From Stentor roeselii (lineage: Eukaryota > Ciliophora > Heterotrichea > Heterotrichida > Stentoridae), in the NCBI GenBank assembly GCA_006503475.1, contig RSEH01000079.1:103241-167240 (forward strand): a DNA stretch of 64,000 bases. The letters run 5' to 3'. Below the pieces are notes generated by a model. That model had not been told where the DNA came from, did no database searches, and saw nothing but the letters and a program-made list of their open reading frames with translations. The position numbers were made by a program, and so were the translations under genes. This document shows positions 32,743 to 43,100 of the stretch, piece by piece (positions within the stretch are counted from its first letter, which is position 1; each line of letters begins with the position of its first letter).

Positions 32743-34896
32743 TTACCCAAATTTCAAAGATTCCAGCATCTTTGAAGCCAAGTTTTTAAAAAAAGGTTTT
32801 TCACAAATCTCTAAAAAATCCTTTAAAATTTCAGAGACTTCTTCATTACTTCCAGGAATATTCATTAAAACCTCAGCACATTTTAAAAGAATTTTCGGAC
32901 TTGTATAAACCCCGAAGCCTGAAATCGAGTTTTGAATGCTTTTTGTTCTGACTTTTTCAGAACTTTTTTGATTATCTTGAAAAGAGGAGCCGACATTAAG
33001 ACTAGCAATTCTTTTATGTTTTTTTGAATTTACCTTCAGAAAATCCTGTGATTTTCCTCGAACTGCTTTTAATATCAGGTCTTTTTTCTTATTACAAGAA
33101 GTTTCAAAAAGATTTTTCAAGCCGATGAGCTTTACTGAAATAGAGCTGATATTCGAGTTCTTTAGATAAGGAACATCAGCTTTAAAATTCGGGAAGAAAT
33201 TTAAAACGCTTTTTAAGACTGAAAAGGCTTCCTCGTAGTTTTGCTGATTTTTTAAGAACTCTGCGAAAAGGACACAAGAATTGATGAACTCATAAACAGG
33301 AACCGAGTTTCTTTTAAGTTGTTCCAATTTTTCCAGTAACAACTTATGTCCTTTTTTCACAGGTAAACCCGGCAGAATTTTATGAAAAATCAAACAAAAT
33401 GCTTCAAAACTTGGAACTTCACGTAAAATCTCTAAAGCCTTTTCTGGATTACCTGACTTAAGCACCTCATCAGCTTGCATTGTTTTGATGATTTCAACGT
33501 AATGACTCTGCTCGATGTCGTGAAGCTTCGGAAACTTTTCCTTTAAGATTTTTTCTTTATAAGACTGAATTTCTGCTTTTTTCACTGCGATTTTTCTGAT
33601 CTTTTCTTGAACCTGGTTCGCAATTTTAACTTCTTTCACATCAAGACTGTATAAAACTCTCTGAAAATGCTTTTCAGCTTTGGCAAGTCTTCCAGTTTTA
33701 TAACAAGCAACAGCGAACCAGAAGTTAACTTTCGCTAAATTCCTGACCCATCTTAAAACTTCTTTTAAAGCAGAAAGTCCAGTGATGATGAATTTTTTTG
33801 TTTTGGCCTTGATGCAGATTTTTCCGAATTTATACAAAAAAAGAAGGTTGTTTTCTGATTCTTCATATTTTCTTTGCATCATTTCAAGAGCTGTCGTGAA
33901 GCGTTTTAACTTGAACAAAGATTTTGAGTAGAGGATGAAGATAAGGTTGGAAAAGTTATGAAAACGAATATCGTTTGCCTTGACGAAGCACTCAGCGATG
34001 ATGTTGTAAGACTTGAGGTATTCCTTTCGAGAATAGTGATGTTGCCAGAGTAAGATATAAGCATGAGGATAACTCACAAAGGTCTCAGTCAATCTTTGCA
34101 GCAGGGCAACTGACCGAGGATCATGTGACTTTGAGTACTGCACTGCCCAGGCGAGGAAGCCGTAGTACTTGTCAATATTCAGTATCTTCGAAGCGTAGAA
34201 CTGCCATGGTTCGATAAACTTCCCAACTTTTAACAGTCTATTGCAAGACATTTCCATTAACACCCAGTTTTTTTCAATGCTTTCTTCGAGACTTAGTAGT
34301 TTTTCTAGAAGATACTTGTAAGACCCTTTCACTTTAGGACCTTTTCGCCTTCCACACCAGCTGGATTCGTAGTCTTGTAATAATTTTGAGTTCCTTACCT
34401 GAACCTGCACCTTCCAAATGAAACTCATGTCGTTGGGTTCGATAAATAAAGATTTTTCAAAGGATTTTAAAGCTTCCAGGTCGAGGTTTAGGTAAAGTTG
34501 TGACTTTCCTTGCTCGAATAGTGACTCTGATGTGATTCTTCCTAAGTTCTTTGGAACCTTTGGGGGAAAGTCGACGAGTTTCGATAGGAAGTTGCTTGAA
34601 AGGATGAAAAAAGGATCGATTATGATACCTGTTTCATACTGGATAAAGTTATCAGTAGAACTAGAAGAACTAATTGAACAGGATTCAAAACTACTAAATT
34701 CATTTTCAGGATTTGGATCTTCACTCGGCTTGCAACTCGCAGTTTTCGAATACAAAATCGCATTTTTAGGTGAAATTAGAATACTTCTATGAATCCTTTC
34801 CTGAAAACTGCCAGGTGGAAGGTCTTCAAAGACTTGAACACTAGATTCAAGAGCCTTATCATTTTCACTATTTCGGCTCATATTTACTAAAAACAT
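32743..34896 (-). CDS. TPR-like helical repeat protein
   Basis: Encodes 717 residues from the first Met; a second Met at residue 6 (34881) is in an equally good AT-rich context, so the start is uncertain. Helix-turn-helix repeats of tetratricopeptide type are visible ('ESLFEQGKSQLYLNLDLEAL', 'FKLKRFTTALEMMQRKYEE', 'VACYKTGRLAKAEKHFQRVL', 'QNYEEAFSVLKSVL'). The N-terminal ~95 residues are Ser-rich. It is probably a scaffold; no catalytic motif or named family recognised. Divergent from RRP4 with about 43-58 bp between the starts. Confidence 0.8.
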   Translation of the reverse strand: MFLVNMSRNSENDKALESSVQVFEDLPPGSFQERIHRSILISPKNAILYSKTASCKPSEDPNPENEFSSFESCSISSSSSTDNFIQYETGIIIDPFFILSSNFLSKLVDFPPKVPKNLGRITSESLFEQGKSQLYLNLDLEALKSFEKSLFIEPNDMSFIWKVQVQVRNSKLLQDYESSWCGRRKGPKVKGSYKYLLEKLLSLEESIEKNWVLMEMSCNRLLKVGKFIEPWQFYASKILNIDKYYGFLAWAVQYSKSHDPRSVALLQRLTETFVSYPHAYILLWQHHYSRKEYLKSYNIIAECFVKANDIRFHNFSNLIFILYSKSLFKLKRFTTALEMMQRKYEESENNLLFLYKFGKICIKAKTKKFIITGLSALKEVLRWVRNLAKVNFWFAVACYKTGRLAKAEKHFQRVLYSLDVKEVKIANQVQEKIRKIAVKKAEIQSYKEKILKEKFPKLHDIEQSHYVEIIKTMQADEVLKSGNPEKALEILREVPSFEAFCLIFHKILPGLPVKKGHKLLLEKLEQLKRNSVPVYEFINSCVLFAEFLKNQQNYEEAFSVLKSVLNFFPNFKADVPYLKNSNISSISVKLIGLKNLFETSCNKKKDLILKAVRGKSQDFLKVNSKKHKRIASLNVGSSFQDNQKSSEKVRTKSIQNSISGFGVYTSPKILLKCAEVLMNIPGSNEEVSEILKDFLEICEKPFFKNLASKMLESLKFG

Positions 34897-34939
34897 TAGA
34901 TCTTACCATTTTCACTTACTCTTGAAGTACTCGTCTTAA

Positions 34940-35743
34940 ATGGAAATTGACAAAAGACTCGTGATGCCTGGAGACCTTGTCCCTTGTCCGCCAGGGTCAA
35001 TGCCTGGGTTCGGGACTTACGAGTCGAAAGATGGTCAAATTATTGCGAGTCAGCTCGGATACCCTGTTGTTCATAATCGATTAGTTGTAGTTAACCCGAT
35101 TAAAGGCAAGTACCTTGGAGAGACTTCAAATGTTGTCGTTGGACGAATCTCGCAAGTTGCTAATAAGAGATGGAAAGTCGATGTTGGATCTAGTCAAGAA
35201 GCTGTTTTGCATCTCTCTGCTGTTGACTTACCGACTGGCGAACATCGCATTCGATCTGAAGAGGACCAGCTACATATGAGGGACTATTTCAATCATAATG
35301 ACTTGCTTAGTGTGAGATTTAAGTAGGCGGAAGTACAGAGCTTGACTCAGGATGGAAAATCGATGGCTCTTCAGACTCGGACTAGTAAGTTTGGAAAGCT
35401 TAAAAATGGGATGCTGGTGATCGTACAACCTACCCTAGTGGGTCGTATGAGGCACCACTTCACCTCAGTAGCAGGAGCCGACCTAATATTCGGACGAAAT
35501 GGCTGGATCTGGGTATACTTCTCCCATTCAGCAGAAGTAGAAGTCCCTATAGAAAATCGAGCCGATATGGTAAGAGTGAGCTGCCTTATCAAACTTCTCA
35601 ACCTTGCAAAAAAGGTGATTTGCTGCGAGTCGATCCAAGAAGCTTGGGACTTGACGAAAGAAATAGAAGTGGACAACCTTTTAAGCCGAAACACTTTAGA
35701 TATAGTGAAGGAAGTAGGGATAATAGAGTTAGATATGGTATAA
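34940..35743 (+). CDS. RRP4: Exosome complex RNA-binding subunit RRP4 (EXOSC2)
   Basis: Spliced CDS 34940-35311 and 35327-35743, 262 residues. It starts with the exosome N-domain ('VMPGDLVPCPPGSMPGFGTY'), then an S1 domain ('VVGRISQVANKRWKVDVGS' to 'AEVQSLTQDGKSMALQTR') and a KH-like C-terminal domain ('GADLIFGRNGWIWVYFS'). RRP4 is one of three cap subunits of the RNA exosome that guide RNA into the nuclease core. The 15-nt intron restores the conserved 'DLLSAEVQ' junction, which is otherwise a stop. Slightly shorter than the human protein. Confidence 0.95.
35312..35326 (+). other. 15-nt intron in RRP4
   Basis: GTGAGATTTAAGTAG, phase 0, ending in an in-frame TAG. Removal joins 'NDLLS' to 'AEVQSLTQD', matching the conserved 'DLISAEVQ' of RRP4 proteins. 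Uses GTG rather than GTA at its 5' end. Confidence 0.95.
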
Positions 35744-35897
35744 ATTTCAGACAAATGCCTCATATAATCATTGATCATACTCGTCATCTCTCATCACGTA
35801 GCTTAATAGATTCAGATTGCAGTTAACTCATCAACGACAGTCCGCCCGTTTCTTTCCTCATAAAAAAATATTATAACCATTCAATATGGCTAACTAA

Positions 35898-36467
35898 TTA
35901 GGATAAAAGTCGTGGGTAGCTCTCGCCATTCATCGTCTGGCCTCGAAGTGATCTGTAGACGATATCTTGGAAACGAGATGGATTGTCTCTCATCAGCTGG
36001 GCTGCCTCTTGATTCAAAGGGTCATTTGGATTAGGCTCTAAGAATAAAAAGTTTAGACCCAATATCACTGCATTAATGCAAAGGACCGGCTTCCAGTCCG
36101 CTCGCAATATGTTAAGACAAACATTTCCTTGCAAGTTGATATTTGGGTGATAAATCTTTGTGTTGCAATGCACTCTTGGAGGCTCGTGTGGGTAAGCAGC
36201 TGGTACAGTAAAAGTGAAATGATAAGTTGCAGGGTACCAAAGTGAACTTGGTTCATCAACAGTAAGCCGTATATCAAAGTTCATGATATCATTTTCCCTC
36301 GGGAAGTCAATAACAACATTTTTCGGCAAGTCAAGTTCAGAGAGTTCTTTTTGAAGCCTAATTTCTCCAGCAGACCTTTTCCTTCCAGAAGTTCCTCCTT
36401 TTTGTTCCTCATTCTTTTTCTCTTCCTCATCACGTTGTGACCCTTTCGGCCCGAAGATTCTGATCAT
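35898..36467 (-). CDS. UBC12: NEDD8-conjugating enzyme UBC12 (UBE2M)
   Basis: Encodes 189 residues from the Met at 36467. The UBC12-specific N-terminus MIRIFGPK and a Lys/Glu-rich linker precede the E2 fold. The active site is C117 in 'NLQGNVCLNILRADWKP', with 'YHPNI' upstream and 'LFLEPNPNDPLN' downstream, all typical of UBC12. It transfers NEDD8 from the E1 to cullins. An upstream in-frame Met at 36515 would add 16 residues, but UBC12 proteins begin at MI(R/K)x(F) and the longer form would overlap the divergent SFT2-like gene, so the inner start is preferred. Confidence 0.95.
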   Translation of the reverse strand: MIRIFGPKGSQRDEEEKKNEEQKGGTSGRKRSAGEIRLQKELSELDLPKNVVIDFPRENDIMNFDIRLTVDEPSSLWYPATYHFTFTVPAAYPHEPPRVHCNTKIYHPNINLQGNVCLNILRADWKPVLCINAVILGLNFLFLEPNPNDPLNQEAAQLMRDNPSRFQDIVYRSLRGQTMNGESYPRLLS

Positions 36468-36493
36468 ATTTATTATACAACTTGATCTTATAA
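36468..36493. promoter_or_regulatory. 26-bp shared space between divergent start codons
   Basis: Only 26 bases separate the UBC12 ATG (-) from the SFT2-like ATG (+). The sequence has CTTATAA just before the + strand ATG and TATAATAAAT just before the - strand ATG. Either promoter elements lie inside the neighbouring coding region or this tiny AT-rich interval drives both directions. Confidence 0.6.
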
Positions 36494-37117
36494 ATGGCAG
36501 CCACGATTGAATCAAGGGTAGACAACATTGCTTACTTCGAGCCAGAGAAAGTCTCTCACAAAACCGCCTTATTCAATGAAAAAAGCTCAGAACAAGCCTT
36601 GAAAAGATCCTGGAATTTCGAGTCTTTATCAAAAATCAAGGACTTCGCAGTGGGATTCACAATAATCCAGTCAGCAACAAGTAAAACTAAAAGACTAGGA
36701 CAGTTTTTCGTGTTGTTTTGCATGTCTTTCACTCTTTTTCTCTTTGCTTTAAGCTCTTTGCCAATGATTCTGATATTTCCTGAAAAATTCGCCCTTTTAT
36801 TCAGCTTGGCTTCAGTCTTTTTGCACTTAGCTTTGAGTTGTTTGAAGGAAAATATGGGAGAATACATAAAGTCTTTATTAGCGAATGAGGATTATTCGAC
36901 AGTAGCAGCGGTTTATCTAGGATCTTTAAGTTTCACGATATACGCATCGGTGTATTTAGGGAATTACGTAGTTATTCTAGCAGCTTGTGGCCTTCAAATG
37001 GCGAGCATTGCCTGGTTGATGTTCTCGTTGTTTCCTCGTGGAAGTCAAGGTATTTTAACAGTTCTGAAGTTGGGAATGAAAGTTTGTCCTTCAGGGAAGA
37101 GTTTGTTGCCTATTTAG
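36494..37117 (+). CDS. SFT2: SFT2-like Golgi vesicle-transport membrane protein
   Basis: Encodes 207 residues. A soluble N-terminal ~70 residues is followed by four hydrophobic spans in two pairs. The region 'SLPMILIFPEKFALLFSLAS', the short loop 'KSLLANEDYSTVAAVYLGSL' and 'LQMASIAWLMFSLFPRGSQG' match the SFT2/SFT2D pattern (tyrosine/leucine-rich last span followed by a proline-containing polar turn). SFT2 proteins act in retrograde endosome-to-Golgi traffic in yeast; that role is carried over from the family. Its stop lies 31 nt from the stop of the convergent HECT gene. Confidence 0.82.
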   Translation: MAATIESRVDNIAYFEPEKVSHKTALFNEKSSEQALKRSWNFESLSKIKDFAVGFTIIQSATSKTKRLGQFFVLFCMSFTLFLFALSSLPMILIFPEKFALLFSLASVFLHLALSCLKENMGEYIKSLLANEDYSTVAAVYLGSLSFTIYASVYLGNYVVILAACGLQMASIAWLMFSLFPRGSQGILTVLKLGMKVCPSGKSLLPI

Positions 37118-37148
37118 TGATAAAAATACTCTTAAAGGATTATCTAGA

Positions 37149-40100
37149 TTAGTCGTTATCCTCCCAACCATCCCCTGCCCTGCCGTCTAAGTCAATCGCT
37201 GTGCAGTGAGTGATCGCGTAAAGCAACTTCTGCTCCATGGCTTCTTTCGTTGTATACGCGGGTAGGTCTAAAGTGAAGAAACAAGTGTGACTTATTGGCA
37301 TGTAGTTGTTCACTGGACCACTTGGGTTTAATCGAGTGACTTTCATATGTCTCCAGTCTTTCCCTGATGGCAACTTGGTCCTTCCCCATACGAATTTCAA
37401 GAAAAGGGTTCTTTCTCGAGGTGCAAAAGCCTTTAAAACTTCCCAGAAATAAACAATATGCTGATCACTAACAGCACATCCTTCATAATCAGTATTTTCT
37501 TTTAATATATCGATGTCCACATCAGGTGCTCCACAAACTAATGTCTCAAACTGTTTAAAACTCATCAGATTTAAATAGTCCACAGGAACCACTGCACTGA
37601 GACCTTCTCTGATAACCTCATAAATCTTGTTACTTTCATTTAAACGATTCTCCAAAGCTAAAGCAGAAAATTCTTTAGAATTTTCAAAAGTGACTTGAAT
37701 TTCTTTTCCACCTGGAACAACTTCTACTTCTTCACCAGCTGAATTTTTCGTTGTGAATTTTTCATCATAAACCATTGAAAAGTTCTCAGATGTAAGTTCA
37801 TTACTTTCAGGGTTTTTCAATATTTCTAAAATTGTGACAGTGCACAAGTCCATAGTTTTTAAGTCTTTAACTGTGAGTCTTTCACGAAGAAGAGATTTCC
37901 AGAAAATTGGAGGAAGTGAAAGGTTTAAATTGTTTTGAGTCCTTATCGCTGCTCCCATTAACTTGCCAAGGAATTTAAACATTTCTAGTTCTGTTTGACT
38001 TTTCGCTGAAGGGTTGATGATCCAGGCGTCTCTGTACTCGCCCATGTTGTTAGTGTTATTTGAAGTGGGTACCAAAAGTCTTAAAAAGGATGACATGAGT
38101 TCATCGCACATGTTGCTCATTGATTCGTTGTAAGGACCTCCTGCATCGATAGAACCTTCTCCTCGATAGTTCACCTTGTAAATCCTTTCTGAATTACGTA
38201 ATGATGTGTTCCCTACAGCTGACATTGCCCTGAAGATCTGTCCAAAGATAGAAAAAAGTCCTTCTCGGTCAACTTCTTTCTTATTTCGATGCCGCGCTGC
38301 TTTTGGCCTGTCGATGTTGATTTCAGTCCTGGCGTCATTTTTAGTTTTGTCTAAAACTGCCTTTAACAGCTTGTTTTTAATGTCAAAGAAGACGAAACTT
38401 CGACTGCCTATTAAAAATCTCTGAAGATCAGTCAGTTGAGCTTTGAAGTTAAGATCAAACAAGAAAAGAGAATTTTGCACTCTTTTATTAAAATCTTGTA
38501 AAATTTGATAAAGCTTGAAAACGTTTCCTTCTTCTACTTTTTCTAATTCAGGGTAATAGACCAGGTCAGTCTTTTTTAAGGTCAGGTCCTCTTGAGTTAA
38601 GGTCGTTGGATCTTTTCCTTTAGAAGCTGAGAACTGGTCAATGAACATCACAAGTTCATCCACTGCGCCTGACCTGAAAAAGCCAGTCAAGGAGCTTTTG
38701 TAGGTATTCCAAGAGTCTCGGAATTCTTGACTACTGGACTTTAAGAAATTATCCATCGCGCCTTGACCCCTGCCTTTAAATACAGGAGAAACTTTCACTT
38801 TATACCCGAAGTCAGCTGAAACCCTATCAGAGTCCAAAGAAAGAATATCAAGCCAAGTCGGTTCCTCGTTTTTAATGGTTACTTCAGAGTCTTTTGACTT
38901 TAAAACTGCGAAAAAACTAAAGATGCCTTCAAAGATCTTTTCTGTGATTGAAGTAACTGCCACTCGGTTTTTGAATAAAGTTAACTTATTGAGGTCAAGG
39001 TCGAGTAGTAATCCGATTGATTCTTTTTCTTGGATTGATAAAGAAGGACTGTCAGCCCAGAATATGGAAACTGATTCGTGATCCCAGGACTTGGATTCTA
39101 AATGGGATGATGGACAGACTCCTACACCGAAGTCGATTCCTTTTTTTGATTGGACTTCGAAGTAGTGCTGGCCACCTTCGAGTTTTAGGTTTGTCGGGAG
39201 GAATGAGGATTCTTCGGTTAGGTTTGTAGCTGTTAGGTTGTCTTTTGATATTGATGTCTTTTCATCTGTTGATAAATCCCAGTTGTATATATTGAAGTAT
39301 CCTGCGTTTACTGGAAACCAAATATGCACAGTATCTCCACTAATATTAACTCTTTTCGATTCAATAGACGTCTCATTAGCAGTCTCAATGCTCTTAAGCT
39401 GTACAAACTGATTAGACCCTCCAAAAGACAAAAGCGGTATAAGTGGTCCTGTAATATCATTGAAATTATAAACTTCCACTCCATTTTTATAGCAAATAAT
39501 ATTGCTCTGCTCAAAGTTAACCGTCATTTTAATTGTATCTCCAGTACCAAATGCCGAAACATTATTATTAGACAAATGTCGATGCATATCTCCATTTTTC
39601 TTCCAAGTAAACAACTTCTTTCCAAGATCAGAATTAAAACAAGCATTAAGCTCAACGGCTGAATGTTCCTCAGCCTCAACAAACCCAATATAAAGATAAT
39701 CCGATGCTCCATCATTTTCAATAAAATACGTGAAACTAGTGCAACCAGAACTTAACTTGACGCCTAACAAAGCAGCTCCCCATCCATTCGAGCTAGTCCT
39801 AGTAACCCTAAGTCCATCATTAGAAAGTTCAATATCAGGTCCTTTAAATTCAAATTTTCCTTTAACATTAACAGTATTTGCTTCCGTTAAAACATTAAGA
39901 GGTTTTTGTGAATCCCTAGAAAAAAAAGCTGTATGATTTTTTTCAGCTTTTGAATCTTTTGAAAATTCCAAGGCAAGTGAACTTGCGCCATCGACACTAA
40001 TTTCTTTACTGAAAGTTTTGACTTGATAAGGATGTTCAGATTCGAAATTCAATTCGAGCTTAGCAGCAGAAGCTCCTTTAAAGATATCAAACAAGTACAT

Positions 40101-43100
40101 ATCAAGTGTTGACTCTTTTTCGCCTAGTCCATGCATGTCAGACAATAAATCAGCAAGGTCTTGGAACCAGTTGGCTTTAATCACTTGAATCCCTGCTTTT
40201 TTACATTCAAAAAGCACTTGAATTAAAGCTTGTAAAACATTGTGGCTTGTCTTGTCATTTGAAGTAGTTTTGTAAAGAGCTTCAGCAGATTCTCCAAGAC
40301 ATCTGATGATTTCTTTCCCAGTACTACTCGTCAATCGCCTTGCAGAAACTTTAAACATATCAAGCACCATCAATTTTTCCTCAATATTCGAACTTCCCAT
40401 CAAATAAGCAAAAAGTGGGAATAAAAACTGGTCACTATCAACAAGTCCTGAAATTTTTTCATCATTTGCGATTTTCGCCAGAATTTCTAAAGCAACTGCA
40501 GAATTAGTCTTCTGAACAACACCTGAAGTACCAACAGGAATGACTTCAAACTTATACCCCCAGTAATTAACAGAGCCATCACTATGAAAATAAGTATAAA
40601 CCGTATCTCCTGGGACTTCAAAAGCAGTCCAAACGGATTCGCCTTGTCCTGAAAAGCATCGAATTTCGCCAGTTCTTCCTGTATTCTCATAAAATCTAAG
40701 CGGGTCACAGCCACTTTCAGTGTAACATTGAGGGTCGAATTCTACCCGCAGGCCAGAAGCTCCTGGAATTGAAATCACGTCATCAACGTCCATGTTGTTG
40801 TCGTATGGATGAGTGCTTTCAATTTGAACACTTTTCAGTACTCGACCTGAAGAACTCTTAGGGACTAAAGTGCAGACTAAGGCTGAAATACTTTCAAAGG
40901 CAAGGGATTTGATTAGAGATTCGTTTGATAATGAAAGGCTTTTCACGAATGGACTGTCAAGGTAAAGGAAAAGTTTTGAGATTGGAACTAGTTTTAAGAG
41001 GGACTCGAAATAAATATGAGACTTTTGAAGGGATGTGGAAAGAAGAGACTCTGATTGACGAACTAGGATGTTGTGTTCGAAAGCGAAGAGAAGGGAGTAA
41101 AGAGATGTCAGGGAATAAGAAGAGAAATCAGCTGGCTTTTCTTTTTTATCTGATACTGAAGACTTCACAGATTCAGTCAACCCGAAAGTAGTGAATTTCG
41201 GAAGAATTGATTCTAGTCTTGAAACAGGAATTCCTAGATATTCAAATGTTTTATTCAAAGCTATGAATAAATAATAAGGTTTCTCTGATTTACCAGCTAT
41301 GTTTATCGCTTTACCTTCCTTGTCAGTCAGCACTGAAAAATTTCGAGGTACTGGGACATTGTTAACTGAAGCACATTTTATAAAGATTATAGAGTTGATG
41401 CCAGGTTCCTTCTGTGTAGCCTTTCCTACTTTAGAGTAAATAGAAACAACTCTAGCATCTCCTGAAGGTGTAAGTTCTCCTAAAGTCTCAAGTCCAGGAG
41501 CTTCTCCGATACTAACACTCAACACAGAGTTCTCATTACTTCCTTTCTTAAATGCCAGAATTTTTCTCCCAGGGACCAAAAAATCACATTCATTGAAATT
41601 CTCAAAAACTTTAACAATCTCAAAATCAGGAGGAACCAATTCAACAGTATCAAAAATTTTCAGCTCTGTGATGCACCCAGTTTCTGAAAGTTTCAAACTT
41701 GAAGCAGGTGAAAAATTTTCTAATGAAAAATGAACGGCTTCAGAGATTGACCCAGTCTTTGCCTTGCATAGTTCGATTTGTTCTGGAGAAATTCCCAAGA
41801 TGTTAAGTCTTGATGAGAAAGAATCAGGAGCTCTTGATCTAATTTTCACGAATCTTTCAGTCATGTCGGACTTGATAGCTTTTTCTAGTTTTCCTTGGAA
41901 GTTGGAGTTAATTGCTTTATTGTGGACCTCGAGCATTACCAGGCTTATCAGGCTTCCTTCAGAGAGATAGAGTTGAATTTTCCCGATGCTGAAACCAGTG
42001 AATACGCTACGGTTGAAGTGCCTGGAAACTTCGGAGTTTGATTCATTTGTGATGTTTACTTCTCCGTTTGAATTCGCTGTTATTCGGAGGATTGTTGGCT
42101 GGTCTCCGATAAATGAGGAAATTGTGAAAGGCAGGTCGAGACTTCCGATTTTTATTCCTGAAGCTAGGTTACCGTCTATGGAAGTGCATTCTATTCCTAA
42201 TCGAATCGTCACTTCGTCTGTGAAGGTCTTTAAGATGTCGAATATACGGGAACTTAAGTCGAATTCTAAGGATTTGAAACTGTTGTGGCTGTCGGATATT
42301 ATTAGATGGTAGAAGTTGTTTTGGAAAATCTCTGCTTGCCCGTCAGGATCTTCAACAGTTATTCCAGCTTCATCAATAAGTGAAAGTTTATAAAGTAAAG
42401 AACTTTGAACACTTTCCGAATAATTCCCAACCAACTCAATCTGCTTAATTCCACTTTTCACACACTTCAATGCAAACAATGGCGATACTCCATTTTCCTG
42501 CAACTCATTAAAAGCCTTTTTCGAATCCTCATCCAAAAGATTAGCCTGTTCATTAACTTCTTCAATACTCATTCCCTTTTCATTTTCCATCAAAGCCTTA
42601 ACCTTATCCCTGGCCATATTTTTCGCAGCAATGAAATCCGAATTTGTAAAACTTTCTCTAAACGATTTCAATTCAATCAAATCAGCCAAAACTTTAGAAA
42701 TTTTTTCAGGATTTATTTCAAAAATCTCAAAAGCATCTTTAAACGCAGTAACAATAACATTTTGCAAACATTTATAAACTACTGAAAAAATCACAAAGCC
42801 TTCCCCTTGAGTCTTAAGAGGTTTATTGAAGCTATCATTTAAAGCAGTCCAAATAGAAAACAAGTGATCAACAATCCCCGGTCCTTTTTCCTGAAGACTT
42901 GAGAAAAGGTTGCCTTTGACTGCATTTTCAATTGACAGGATTTTACTAGCTTCGACTTTGACTGAGTTGTCATCGATTAATGAATAAACTGAAAATTTTC
43001 CTTCAGCGTCTACGTTTTTAACGATTCCCCAGGAGAACGGCGAGTCTTTCAATGAAACGACTGAGAGAGTAAAAGGTTTTCGACCGATTGCGAAGTTACT

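Noticed and set aside
35371-35787. 138-codon minus-strand frame across the RRP4 second exon
   Set aside because: Fully opposite a well-supported conserved gene; no family resemblance.
35744-35897. Possible small RNA gene between RRP4 and UBC12
   Set aside because: The 154-bp convergent gap is slightly richer in GC than other spacers, but I find no paired boxes or stem structure good enough to call one.
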